A stretch of DNA of 64,000 nucleotides from an uncultured Flavihumibacter sp. (GTDB lineage: Bacteria > Bacteroidota > Bacteroidia > Chitinophagales > Chitinophagaceae), in contig CABHOY010000061.1 of NCBI GenBank assembly GCA_902168105.1, positions 62,001 to 126,000 on the forward strand. Reading direction: 5' to 3'. Numbering within the stretch: position 1 is the first letter of the stretch; each line of letters opens with the position of its first letter. The notes beneath the pieces are model-generated. The model made no database searches. It saw only the letters and a list, made by a program, of their open reading frames with translations, and was not told where the DNA came from. The position numbers and the translations under genes are program-made. Below, in pieces: positions 50,531 through 62,600 of the stretch.

Positions 50531-52375
50531 TCATGAATACTCCTGCAATAATAGTCTATATTGATTAAGGATACCAGACTTGGAAACAAAGCCAACCAGC
50601 TTATTTTCTTCAATGACGGGAAGGTTCCAGGCATGCACCTCATCAAATTTATTAACTACATCTAATACATTATCGTTGATATCAATAACAGCCAACGGAG
50701 GCTTCATAAGTTGTCTTACTGTTACAGTATCGTACAGGTTCGGACTGAACATGATTGGCCGGATATCGTCTAGTGTGATCACACCATCAAGGTTGCCGTC
50801 AGCTCCTACAACACCGATCATGTTACGGCTTCCCTCCTTCACCAGTTCTATTAATTGCCGCAGTGTCTCATCTGGAGATATTCTCTGAATGTTTTTTTCC
50901 ACCAGTTCTTCCAGTTTTAACATGGACAGGATATTTTTATCATGCGCTTTGGTGAAGATCTTTCCTTTATCTGCCAGATGTTTTAATTCGGGAGAAATAG
51001 GAGAAAACCACTTTGCTAAGAGAAACGAGGTGGTGGACACGATCATCAATGGTATGAAAAGGTCATAACCAGAGCTGGATTCTGCAATCAGGAAAATGGC
51101 TGTCAACGGGGCATAAAGGACTCCACTCATCACTCCGGCCATTCCTACTATTACAAGATTAGTGAAAGGAACATCATCAAATCCAAGATGAGAACATAAC
51201 AATGCGAAGAAATATCCCAGGAAACCGCCAGCAAAAAGAGAAGGGGCAAAATTCCCACCATTACCGCCGCCATGAATAGTAAAGGCGGTCGCAAACACCT
51301 TCAGTAAACATATACAACCTGTGAATAATAACAATATCCAGCTTTGAGTGGGGATATATCTGAAAAAGCTATTCTGAATGATCCCTTCGGAGTGCCCTCC
51401 CGCCAGTAATTTTACACTGGCATATCCTTCTCCGAACAGAGGTGGCATCAATACGCATAGTATAGATACTATCACACCGGCCATAATCGCTTTTCGGAGA
51501 GCAGACCACTTCAAACCAGTAATAAAATGTTCGATACGCCCGGATACCACAATGAAATAACGTGCATATAATGCTGACAATAATCCCAGTCCGATGTAGA
51601 AAGGCACATTGTGATAATTGAACGCCTGCCTCGTTTCAAAGTGGAACAATACTTCCTCCTGTAAAATGACCTTAGACAATAAGCTGCCACAAACGGCTGC
51701 TAATATCAAAGGAATGAAGTCTGAGAAAACAACCCCGGTCAACAGGATTTCAAATGCAAACATAACCCCTGCGATAGGCGCATTGAATGCCGCCGCGATA
51801 CCTGCAGTAGCACCTGCAGCCAGTAGCAATGTCCTTTCCTTATACCCCAGGTTGTAGTTATGGGCATAGTTACTGCCAATAGCTGCGCCGGTCACCGCAA
51901 TCGGGCTCTCTAATCCGGCAGATCCTCCCAGTCCGATGGTGATCGCACTCTGCATGATCTGGGAATACATCTTTACTGGTGGAATGAGGCTGGAATTCTG
52001 GGCAATTTCATGAAGAATAAGACCTATGCCTTTCCGGGATTGGCCTTTAAATACCCAGATCACAAGGATTGTGGTTAATACAATGCCGAGGAAGGGGAAA
52101 AGGGCATAAAAAATGACCTGCGTACTGAAATGTACTTTATGAGTTATAAAATAGTGTATATAATGCACCAGTACTTTAAGCAGTACGCCTGCCATTCCTG
52201 CAACAAAACCTACGAGGATACCGGACAATATCAGGAACTGACTTCTGGTTAATACTTTGTGCAACCAGTGAAAGATAATCTCGTAACTTCTTACTTTTCT
52301 TAAACTATAGCGCTCGAAATCACGTTTAAATTTGAAAAACGAGTGATATTTTTTTACAGTTTTAAATTGGCTCAT
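50531..52375 (-). CDS. ClC-family chloride channel/antiporter with CBS pair
   Basis: 614 residues. Transmembrane ClC core (about 50-450) with GLGGSAGLESPIAVTGAAIGS (equivalent of GREGP including the gating Glu), GNGGNFAPSLFAGGFLGYF (GxFxP equivalent) and GVMSGVLYAPLTAIFLIAE. Two C-terminal CBS domains (about 480-610) probably bind nucleotides. The gating Glu suggests H+/Cl- exchange or a slow channel. Same strand as, and 41 nt upstream of, kefF; a possible ion-homeostasis cluster. Confidence 0.9.
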   Translation of the reverse strand: MSQFKTVKKYHSFFKFKRDFERYSLRKVRSYEIIFHWLHKVLTRSQFLILSGILVGFVAGMAGVLLKVLVHYIHYFITHKVHFSTQVIFYALFPFLGIVLTTILVIWVFKGQSRKGIGLILHEIAQNSSLIPPVKMYSQIMQSAITIGLGGSAGLESPIAVTGAAIGSNYAHNYNLGYKERTLLLAAGATAGIAAAFNAPIAGVMFAFEILLTGVVFSDFIPLILAAVCGSLLSKVILQEEVLFHFETRQAFNYHNVPFYIGLGLLSALYARYFIVVSGRIEHFITGLKWSALRKAIMAGVIVSILCVLMPPLFGEGYASVKLLAGGHSEGIIQNSFFRYIPTQSWILLLFTGCICLLKVFATAFTIHGGGNGGNFAPSLFAGGFLGYFFALLCSHLGFDDVPFTNLVIVGMAGVMSGVLYAPLTAIFLIAESSSGYDLFIPLMIVSTTSFLLAKWFSPISPELKHLADKGKIFTKAHDKNILSMLKLEELVEKNIQRISPDETLRQLIELVKEGSRNMIGVVGADGNLDGVITLDDIRPIMFSPNLYDTVTVRQLMKPPLAVIDINDNVLDVVNKFDEVHAWNLPVIEENKLVGFVSKSGILNQYRLLLQEYS

Positions 52376-52394
52376 TGCTCATGCTTTCTTTGTG

Positions 52395-53303
52395 TCATAA
52401 TTCAATCAACGCATAAACCTTATCGTTCATATACTTCCCGCCCGGATGGCGTGCCGTATAATCAAGGTTTATCCAATATTCGCCTTTCATCTCGTGGTAG
52501 TGGATCTCCTTCACCGGTGGTTGAGGGAACAAAGTTACAATTGCCTGTTTCATGACCTCAAAGTCCTCTTTACTACCGCAATAAAGCTCCGGATAGGCAT
52601 GTCCCTGTATAAGTACGATACGGCAACGTGCACCGATGGATTGCAGACAGGATGCCATCAGGATAGAGTGGTCGTCGCAATCGCCGCCCAGGCCATTTTG
52701 AATGGTCTCCATTGGGGTAGCAAAATACTCATCACGATGGGTATCTGGCACATACTTGAACCGCCTGTTTATGTAGTGGAATAATGCGAGATAGCGGGAC
52801 ACCTTCCCGTATTTGGGAAAATATTCGTCAAAATCTTGCAGCGAGTGTGTTACAGAAAAATTGCGGACAAGAGAATCTTTATAATTGACCTTATCCCTCA
52901 TCCCTCTTACCGTTTTATCGCGGTAGGTTTCTACACGTCTGGGATAAAGACTAAGGATATCGAATTGTTTATTATTCTTAGCGCCCCAATTACCCTGTAC
53001 CATACCTTTATAGTCATTCAGGACATTATTAAAGGAGTAATTATCAGTAAAGTAGTTGATAACCAATATGCTGCATACTAGTACGAAGGTGGGGATAATC
53101 AATGGTTTAAAGACCCATAACAGCAGACGGGTGAACAGGAATGTGATCAATACGGCCACAAGCATGTCCATATGCCAGCCCTGCACAACCAATGTAGGAA
53201 TATACCGGTTCAGATAGGGGGCTAATGGTATAATGGTCAATAAGCTCAGTAGATTGAGCAGAAATTGCTGGAATGTAGAGTATTTACTTTCATCAATGGC
53301 CAT
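52395..53303 (-). CDS. membrane-anchored transglutaminase-like protein
   Basis: 302 residues from ATG 53303; a TTG further upstream is less likely. Two or three N-terminal transmembrane segments (FLLNLLSLLTIIPLAPYL; MLVAVLITFLFTRLLLWVF; PLIIPTFVLVCSILVINYF), then a transglutaminase-like domain with catalytic Cys in GGDCDDHSILMASCL and His in VLIQGHAYPELYC. Role unknown; such proteins are often peptidases or peptide-modifying enzymes. It lies 19 nt upstream of the ClC gene and is probably co-transcribed with it. Confidence 0.75.
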   Translation of the reverse strand: MAIDESKYSTFQQFLLNLLSLLTIIPLAPYLNRYIPTLVVQGWHMDMLVAVLITFLFTRLLLWVFKPLIIPTFVLVCSILVINYFTDNYSFNNVLNDYKGMVQGNWGAKNNKQFDILSLYPRRVETYRDKTVRGMRDKVNYKDSLVRNFSVTHSLQDFDEYFPKYGKVSRYLALFHYINRRFKYVPDTHRDEYFATPMETIQNGLGGDCDDHSILMASCLQSIGARCRIVLIQGHAYPELYCGSKEDFEVMKQAIVTLFPQPPVKEIHYHEMKGEYWINLDYTARHPGGKYMNDKVYALIEL

Positions 53304-53419
53304 TATCGTATGCAATAACGCAAAATTATGCCAGACGAGTTGCAAAAAAAAGCTAAATCCCAGGTAAAAGCTTCCTCTTTGCTCCTATTGATCAGTATAA
53401 ATAATTGATTTGTAATAGA

Positions 53420-55990
53420 TTATTTGGCAACGGCACTTAATAGCTTATCAAAATGTTTAAAGGAGGTACTTTTGTTGATCAATGTCATTTGTTGTTGTGC
53501 CTGATTATACTGCTTGTCGAAACGGACTTGCGAATACATTTTACTTACCAGTTTAAATCCAGTCAGCAGTAACAATTTGAAATCCATCTTCTGAGAAAGC
53601 TCAATAGCTGCTTCAGCTGTACGGATTGCCCGGTTTAATTCCTTTTCTTTAAAATAAACCTCAGCCAGGATCATTTTCTGCAATACCTCAATATGTCGCC
53701 CGCCGGTAAAATCGAAAGAGTAGGTCTTCAGTAGCTTGTCTGTATGTTGGCATATCCTGTTTGTCATAGCAAGATTATCCTGCCCCAGATAGGCCATGGC
53801 CTGCCAGCACAACAGGGAAAGGCGCAGAGTACTTGTCCGCTGGTATACCAATGCCGGGTAACATTCAAATATCCGTTTGGTATAATTGAACATATGTGAA
53901 TAATCATTCAGCAAGGCGAAGGCAAAACCGGTCAGTCTGAATACGGTTTCCTGTGCGACCGTCGGTGCATGTCTTGTACTCCCAGTTAAATAGCGTGGAT
54001 AATTATATATCTTATCCTTTATACTCTCATTAATGATCCCGAATTTCATGTATTCATATACAAAAAGATACAGGTCATGTGGTGATACCCATACTTCATC
54101 ATCTATGGTATCCCGGGATATAAGTTTTTTAATATTGTTCAGTTCCAGTTCACATTGTTCTGCATCCAGCTGCAACAACGACATTGTAAAGAGAATACTG
54201 CGGATCTTTAGCTTGTCATTGGGCATTTCCGATAGGTCAAGTAGTGCGTTGAGAACTCTCTTTTTTCCAAAATGGAGGAAGTTATCATTAAGGAAACGAC
54301 TCAATGGATTTTTGCGGAAATATCCCTGGGGGAAGACAGTGCTCAAGATCTGTTTTTCTCCTTCATGTTGATAATGTACGGCCAGGTACTCCAGCAGATA
54401 AGACTTTTCCATTGTACTTAATGGCAGGTAGAAGATCTTGTGGATGCCTTCTGGTTGCTTATTGTTGATCGCATAACGTAATAGCCATTTAAATACTCCT
54501 ACCCTATAGGAAGAAGCCGGTAATTGTTTGGCGATCTTCTGCAGCATATTTTCATCGATCACGTCATTGGCATGTTTGATGTAATGCATGGCCGAAAAGT
54601 ATTCAAACAGGAACTGGTGCGCGAAGCGTACTTTAACTACGAACATCACTTCCTGACTAAGATTTTCTTCTACCAGTATATTGTCTGCAAGCAATTCCTT
54701 ATACGCGGGGAAAAGGTCCGCATTTTTATTCAGCAGCAGATTTTTGTCTGTGTACTGCCCCGCTTTGCCGAGGTCCAGCAACCATAACATCTTCTCAATG
54801 ATCCTGACCTTAAAAGTATTAGTTGGAGAATTGAAGACTTTGATCTGAACAAATTTTGAGATCATCTCGAAGAGGCTGAGATGTTCGCTGACAAAATTTT
54901 GGTCCGGACCTGTATTCAGCTGACAGAATAATTGCAGATAATAAGGATATCGCAGTTTTTGCAGGAAGCTTTCGCTGAAGGTCCGCACTGTTGCAGGATC
55001 AATACGGTGATTATATAACACTGATTTTACCTCCTGTTCAGTAAGAAAAGGAAGGTTAATGCTGGTTTCTTCATCCATTTCCGGGCCCAGGTACCAATAT
55101 CTGCGGAAGGCAGGGTATTGGAGTGAGTGCTGGAAAATATCAGACCAGGTACTGCTGCGTATGGAGAGGATCACTTTAACCCAGGGAAACAGGTCGTTTG
55201 AATACACAAATTCTTCCAGTTTAGTATATAGCAGTTTCAGTTTATCCCCGGCCATCGTGATTTCATCAAAACCATCTATGATCAATATTAGCCTTCCCCG
55301 TATTTTATCAAAATGGGACGCGAAGTATTCCCTGAAATTTTCTCCGGCGCCAAGGTTTAGCTGGTTATCGAGCCAGGTTGCCAACGAGAAGCCTCTCAGC
55401 AGAAGGCTACCTGCGGCGTGAGCATGAATGAACCAGCAGATGTCCTTTTTAAACTTAGCATCTTTACTGAACCAGAAATGTTCAGCCATGTGCACCAGGG
55501 TTACGGATTTACCCCAGCCCGAAGGGGCTATCAGTGCAGTGGCAGCATAATCACTTTCCAGAAAACGTTCAATGTGCGCAAAGCAGGACGGACGGGGAAC
55601 TGTCAGGGCAAAAGGAATGCCTGACCGGTTCTTTAAGGTAAGAATAGTGTAATGAGAAATGGTGACAGCCTTATTCTTTAGCTCCAGCCATTTGCTGTCA
55701 TTCAATTCATTACCATCGGTCTGTATATAATGTTGGGCCTGGAAATCGTCCCAGTCCTTATAATGACAGTATTGTGCAAGCGTGTTAAGGGTATAACGTG
55801 AAAAGCTATGCTTGGTCGTAGCAAACCCGAAAACCCTTTTGAGAGTGGTTTCACTAACAGCTTTCGTAGTTTCATCCCTTATGAGATCAGATAGCCGTTT
55901 ACAATCACTGGGTGTGATGGTATCGGCTCCAAACTTACGAGATACTTCATTTTGCAACGTTATGATAAAGTCATAGGAGAGATCTATCAT
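53420..55990 (-). CDS. STAND NTPase (NACHT-like) with N-terminal HTH-like and C-terminal helical-repeat domains
   Basis: 856 residues. The N-terminal ~90 residues hold a Bacteroidota-specific motif (DLIRDETTKAVSETTLKRVFGF, YTLNTLAQYCHYKDWDDF). P-loop ATPase core: Walker A APSGWGKS with K161, Walker B LILIIDGFDEI with D239/D242/E243, and sensor-type SIRSSTW. A winged-helix-like stretch and a long C-terminal region of TPR-like helices (about 590-850) follow. This is the STAND architecture of signalling or defence switches. No effector domain (nuclease, protease, TIR) is visible, so a regulatory role is as likely as antiphage defence. Monocistronic. Confidence 0.72.
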   Translation of the reverse strand: MIDLSYDFIITLQNEVSRKFGADTITPSDCKRLSDLIRDETTKAVSETTLKRVFGFATTKHSFSRYTLNTLAQYCHYKDWDDFQAQHYIQTDGNELNDSKWLELKNKAVTISHYTILTLKNRSGIPFALTVPRPSCFAHIERFLESDYAATALIAPSGWGKSVTLVHMAEHFWFSKDAKFKKDICWFIHAHAAGSLLLRGFSLATWLDNQLNLGAGENFREYFASHFDKIRGRLILIIDGFDEITMAGDKLKLLYTKLEEFVYSNDLFPWVKVILSIRSSTWSDIFQHSLQYPAFRRYWYLGPEMDEETSINLPFLTEQEVKSVLYNHRIDPATVRTFSESFLQKLRYPYYLQLFCQLNTGPDQNFVSEHLSLFEMISKFVQIKVFNSPTNTFKVRIIEKMLWLLDLGKAGQYTDKNLLLNKNADLFPAYKELLADNILVEENLSQEVMFVVKVRFAHQFLFEYFSAMHYIKHANDVIDENMLQKIAKQLPASSYRVGVFKWLLRYAINNKQPEGIHKIFYLPLSTMEKSYLLEYLAVHYQHEGEKQILSTVFPQGYFRKNPLSRFLNDNFLHFGKKRVLNALLDLSEMPNDKLKIRSILFTMSLLQLDAEQCELELNNIKKLISRDTIDDEVWVSPHDLYLFVYEYMKFGIINESIKDKIYNYPRYLTGSTRHAPTVAQETVFRLTGFAFALLNDYSHMFNYTKRIFECYPALVYQRTSTLRLSLLCWQAMAYLGQDNLAMTNRICQHTDKLLKTYSFDFTGGRHIEVLQKMILAEVYFKEKELNRAIRTAEAAIELSQKMDFKLLLLTGFKLVSKMYSQVRFDKQYNQAQQQMTLINKSTSFKHFDKLLSAVAK

Positions 55991-56697
55991 ATGGGGACAA
56001 GGAAATGGATTTTGAGTAAATGGATTCTGGTCATTTTGAAGTAAACTTACGTAGCCATTTTCAATTCAGATTTATTCGTATAAAAAATGGTTGAAATGAA
56101 TGGGATAAATTAAAATGAATAGGATGTAGTAGCGATTGGTTATTAGTATAACTAGATGATTTCCATATATTATTTAGTGAGCCGGCTTCTCCAGGAGACA
56201 TAGGGTGTCTATCTTATTTGATTAGCTGTGCTAAGTAATAATGAGCTAAAAACAGGCTATATTCTCAAAAAAAAAGCAGAGTACCCGTTCTTCACAATTT
56301 AATATTTAAGCAGCCGTTCTTAAAGAAATACCTAGGTTACCCTTGTAGAAGTCAGACCCTTATTATAAGCATATTTTCCGGTTCAGCTGGCAATGAACAA
56401 AATGAATACTCAATTTTTATGGAATGAACGAAATGAACGAGTTCTTCCATACTGAATAAAAAGAACTCCCTTTAAACCATCCTATCAACATACTTTCGCC
56501 GAGTTATTTTTAACATTTTCTCAACATAAGGACGGCCTGTGTGTATTTGAACTTTTTGGCCTGGTAACACCCCTACCCTTATTCCTTGAGCGTCATAGCC
56601 CCTGCCCTAAAGAGTAACAGACAAAAACCGACTGTGGGACAATCTGTTTGACACGTTCAACATATACACGCTTTATAACCCGAACCAATTGAATGCT
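55991..56697. other. intergenic region upstream of the giant Ig-repeat gene
   Basis: 707 bp, A+T-rich, without a credible gene on either strand. It contains short repeats of AATGAA/GAATGG type and no clear TAnnTTTG element. It probably holds the divergent promoters of the STAND and adhesin genes. Confidence 0.4.
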
Positions 56698-59600
56698 ATG
56701 TATTTTAAAGCTACCCTGAAAAGCTGCCTGAAAGCTTTTATGCTTATTCTTATTTATCTCGTCTGCCTGGTTGGGTTGCCGGTCGGTAAAGTTTCTGCAA
56801 AGGATCTGCCCGTGGCCAATACCGTGTTGACAAACAACGCAACAACCTGGTTAGATAACTATCTCGCCCATCACCCTCATTCCCCGTTAATGCGTGGCGC
56901 CTGGCGTACCACTGGTAACAAACTTGCTGCCGATGGCCCACTATGGAGCTTCGCCGGCAGCCAGTCCGTCGTTACATTTGGTGTAGCTTGTGCCTTATGC
57001 CGGGTTGATGATGGCGCCAATGCTATTGATGCAAACACCAATACTGCTGCAACACTTGTGTTGCCCGTTGGCGCTGTGGGTGGCGTAGGGCTCAAACTCA
57101 AATTTTCAGGAAGCTATCAGGCTGGAGATCATGTGGCGCTTGATCTTGAAATTCCCGATCAGATATATTCAAAATCACTTCTTTCCGCTCTTTCTGTAAA
57201 TACATTTAACGGAGGTGTTTCTAATAACGACATGGTCGCACTGAATAGTGATCTTGTCAGAATAAACTTACTGGAGCTTGGATTGGGAACTACACCTAAG
57301 TTCAGAGTGATCATTCCCGTTACTCACAGTTTTGATGAAGTGCAGATTAGCCTCTCTGCTTTGATCAGTGAGTTTGCTTCCCTACGTGTTTATGAAGCAA
57401 CGGCTTTCATTCCTGTAATAATTAATCCTGCAACCCCCGCTGTCAATTCCGGGGGAACTGTTACTTTCTCTCCCTCTATAAGAATTCCCGGTGTCACTTT
57501 CAATTGGTATACAGTGCCTGAAGGTGGCTCTCCCATATTTAACGGTGCCGGATTCACAACGCCTCCATTAAAGCGTACCACTACTTATTATGTGACGGCT
57601 ACTAATCCTGTAGACGCCCTTGTAAGCCCTGTTCGTACACCGGTAACCGTCCGGGTAAGCGGCGGTACGGGCCCGATATGGACATACGCTGATCAGGAAA
57701 CAAGTCCCATAACAGCTGGCATAGCCTGCGCATTATGTTATGTTGATAATCCGGCTGCCGCCGTTGATGCTGATACTACTACAGCATCGACACTTTCATT
57801 GCCGGCGGGTGCATTAACGTCTGTTGGACAATTACTCAAATTCCCTGGCGATTATAAAGCCGGTGATCAGATCATCATGGACCTGCAGATTCCCGGCCAG
57901 TTACTCTCAACTGGCGCTTTATCGGCTATTCAGGTGCAGACCTTTAATAATGATATTGCCAATAATGATATAACCAACCTGGGTGTCGGGTCTGTCCGTG
58001 TAGATGTATTGGGCCTTGGCACCGACGGTTCCCCACGGTTCCGGGTGATCATCCCCGTCATCAAAGATTTTGATGCGGCCCAGATAAGTCTTTCCACTGC
58101 ATTTGCAGCTTTTGGCGCACTCAGAGTGTACGAAGCTGTTGCAGCTATTCCGGTTACCGTTACTCCTTCTGCGCCGTTGATCACAGCAGGTAGTAGTGTC
58201 ACATTGAACGCAACTACCGATGCACGCGTATCCGCGCCAGTTTTCAGGTGGTATACAACACCTACAGGAGGAACTCCGCTTGCAATTGGGAGCAGCTTCC
58301 CAACTCCGTTGCTGAACCGTACCATTACTTATTATGCAGAGGCATTTAGTGCTACTGATAATCTGAGCAGTTATGCACGCACTCCTGTTACTGTAAAAGT
58401 AGCCGGTGGCGCCGGCACTATCTGGAGTTATGGCCAGGAGCAGCAAAGCCCTGTTACTGGTGGGATTGCATGTGCAGCGTGTGCTGTAACCTCTCCGGAT
58501 CTGGCTGTTGATGGAGACACAACAACTTCCTCAACACTTACAGTACCACTGGGGCTTGCCGCCACTGTAGGGCAGTTGGTAAAGTTGCCTGGCGTATATC
58601 AGGCCTTAGATAGTATCGTATTATTTCTGCAGGCACCTGCAGAAGATCTTGCCGGCCTGGTATTACCGAAGATTAGGGTGACTACCTTTAATAACAGTAT
58701 TGCGGGTCCGGCAGTGTCCAACAACGATGCCGTAAACCTGGATGCACCAACAGTAAAATTGCAACTGCTGGGAACCGGTTTGAATAACGCCAGGAAGTTC
58801 CGTGTTACCATTCCTGCCACCAAAACATTCGATGGTGTGCAGGTTGATTTCGGAGGTTTCGTGGGAGTGTCCGGTTCGTTGCAACTGTATGAAGTCGCCG
58901 CAATGATACCTGTAAATGTATTGCCCAAGCCTGCAAGAACTGCTTACAATACATCCATAACTTTAACACCTTCTATCCGTGTTGCAAACCCCGTATTCAG
59001 TTGGTATACTACACCGGAGGGAGGAACGCCACTCTTTACAGGGGCCGGAGCATTTACAACTCCTTCTCTTTTACGTAATACAACTTACTATGTAGAGGCA
59101 AAAGACCCTGCTGGCACTACGAGTCTGATAAGAACTGCCGTACCGGTAACAATAGGTGGTGGGACCGGTCCGTTGTGGACCTTTGGTACGGATCAGCAAG
59201 GCCCTATTACAGGCGGTGTCGCCTGTGCTTTGTGTACAGCGCAGAACCCGGCATTTGCTGCGGATGGAGACACCACGACCGCTTCCCGTTTATCACTGCC
59301 ACTAGGTATTGGTGCGATATTCGGACAAAAGATCTCTTTCCCGGGAGTATATCATAGTGGAGATAGTATCATTCTGATTCTGGGCTCAGAAGCTGATATC
59401 CTTGCAGATGCATCCCTGTTGGGAACCATCAAGGTGACAACCTCCCTGAATAATGTAAGCAATAACGACCCACAGCTCCTGAACAATCCCGCTTTAACTT
59501 TCAATATCCTGGAAGGGGAGAATAATATCAATAAATTCAGGATAGCCATACCTGTATCACATACTTTCGATGCCGCACAGGTAGATCTCAGTGGTCTCCT

Positions 59601-62600
59601 GGCCGCAAACAATACCTTGTATATTTATGAGGCCATAGCAATGAAACCGGTAACGGTTACCCCAAGTCCTGCCACTATTACTGCAGGTCAGACCGCCTCG
59701 CTCAATGCAGCATTGCCCACTATACCAGGTGTTATTTTTAACTGGTATGAAGCTCCGGAAGGGGGTTCTCCAGTACATACCGGAAATAGTTTTACAACAC
59801 CGCCTTTATTCCAGAACAAAACCTATTATGTAGAAGCAGTATCTCCTGTTGATGGATTGATCAGCATCCGGAGGACCGCAGTAACCGTGAATGTGAATGG
59901 GGCCAGCGGTAATGGAGAATTAAGTTGTAGCGGTTCACAAACGCAGAGTGATGGTACGGGTGGATTGGCCTGTTTACTATGTAGGGTGGACAACGGCGAA
60001 CTGGCTGTGGATGATAATCCTGCAACAGCTTCCAATGTACGCCTGACAATAGGTGCATTGGGATATGTTTATCAGGACCTTGTGTTTCCAATTGCGGGAC
60101 GAGCCGGAGATACTATACGTTTAGGCCTCGGGACTAACTCAGGATTACTCGATCTGAACCTGCTTGGTGGTGTTGGGGTAGGACTTGGAAATGGGGCAAG
60201 GCCGACAGACGCGGAGATGGGAGGACTACAGGGTGAATTGTTGACTGTCCGTTTATTAAATGGCGTAGAGCAGAATGCATATACCTTTGTTGCGAATAAA
60301 ACTTTTGACAGGATAGAGATCCGCCTGAATGCTTTACTTGGCGCGGTAACTTCACTGAATGTATATTATGCCCAGGTAGTTACTCCAATAGCACAGGTAG
60401 CCGCAGGAACAATATTTACCTGCAGCGGAAGTCCGGCTGTGCTGACTGCGCTGGGGCCTGCAGGTTATACCCTGCGCTGGTTTACTACCTATACTGGCGG
60501 TACACCGGTGGGATATGGTACTACCTTTACCACTCCCATCATTACAAAAGACACTACCTATTTCGTAGAAGCTGTTGGGGCGGATAGTTGTGGCAGCGAA
60601 AGACGTACTCCGGTGCAGGTAAAAACAGGTCTTCCAGGAGTGGTGGTTACGCCATCGTCTGCATCCGTAGAAGAAGGCACAACACCCACATTTAGTGTTG
60701 TTGCGCCTAATCCTGGCTACACATATAACTGGTACAATGTGCCAACTGGGGGGACTCCGGTGTTTGTCGGTACACAGTTTACTGCGCCTCCGGTAACAGG
60801 AAATGCCACCTTCTATGCAGAAGCAGTATTACAAGGTAATGCAGCCTGCAGAAGCTTACGCACGCCGGTTTCCATTACACTCAATGGTGACGGTGGTCCG
60901 GCTACTCCTGGTGATATTGATTGTGGTGGCGCTACAAGTCAGCTGACCAGTGCAAGCGGCGTCTGTGTAGGCTGTTACGTAGAAAAGCAGGATTCTGCTG
61001 TTGATAACAGCACGCAAACAGCATCTGTAATGCATGCTGTTCTTGGCGTCGGTTCTAATATTCAGCAATCGCTTATCTTCTCTGCCCCTGGCATAAAAGG
61101 CGACAGTGTGCGTATTAAACTCGGGTTCAATACCGGAATAGCAGATCTCAGTCTGTTAGGCGGTATCCGGATCTCTTCGTCCAATAACGCTACTGCCAAC
61201 AATGATGAGGTAACCCTTTCTCCATCTTTGAATGTGCAGTTACTCAACGGTAACAAGGACCTGATCTACTCTTTTGCTCCCGGTGCAGCTTTTGACAGGG
61301 TGAATGTTAAACTGGGCGGTACGGCTACTGCTCTTACCATTTTGAAAATCTATTCAGCTCAGATCTTTACCGGAACACCGACTGTAGAAAAAGATACTGT
61401 TTATATATGTCAGGGTAGCACTGCTACACTCCGTGCTACAGGGCCTGGTGCTTCCTTCCGTTGGTATAATCAGCCCGCCGGTGGTAGTGTGCTGGCTACG
61501 GGGGCTACTTACCAGGTAAGCGATGTGACCAACGCTATCTATTACGTTGAGGCTATTTCTTCTACCGGTTGCGTGAACCCGGTAAGAAAAGCTGTATATG
61601 TGATCGTTGGTTTACCGCAGCCATTGGTAACACCAGCAGTAAGTACGATCAATACAGGTCAGACTGCCACTTTCACAGTTAATAATCCGAACCCGGCATA
61701 TCAATATAACTGGTATAATGCACCGGCTGGTGGTATACTTGTACAGGGTAATTCAACCACCTTCACTACCCCTCCATTGTCTGCAGCTGCAGTCTATTAC
61801 GTGGAAGTAAGAGATCCGGTGAATAATTGTACCAGTCCTGCACGTACAGCTGTACGGGTAGACATCAACATGCCTGCTGAACCTACTCCATGTAGTTATG
61901 CTACACAACAGGTGAGCCCTGTTATTTCAGGTATCTGCCTGTTATGTTCTGTGGCTGATCCTGCCCTGGCAGTAGATCAGAATGCAAATTCAGCATCCAC
62001 TATTACATCTACTTTAAATGCAGTTGGATATGTAGGTCAGTTGTTACAGTTTGGAAATACTCACGCCGCAGGCGACAGCATTACGCTTGACCTGGAAATT
62101 CCTGGTCAGTTAGCAGATGTAGCATTGCTGGGTGGGGTGAGACTGGAAACCTATAATGGAAATACCGCTAATGCAGATGCTGTATTCCTGAATAATTCAA
62201 CTGTACATTTTCAGTTGCTTAATACCGGTAATAGATTCCGCGTAACGCTGCCTGCTACGAAAGCCTTCAACGGTGCAATGATAAGCATCAGCGGGTTGGT
62301 TGCTGCGCTGACGCGAGTGAAAGTATATTTCGCTGCGGTGATCACGCCAAGACCACAGCTAGCTGCTGCAAATGTGAATATATGCAGTGGCAGCACCGCT
62401 AATCTGGTTGCGACATCTTCCAATGGAGCAAATCTCGCATGGTATAATACTGCGGTAGGTGGTACCCCATTACAGGTGGGAGGTTCATATACTACCCAGC
62501 CGCTGACTGCTTCGGCCACTTACTATGTTGAATCCGGACGCTTTGGCTGTACTAACCCGGTCAGAATACCTGTAATGGTAAATGTCGGTACTGTAGCTGC

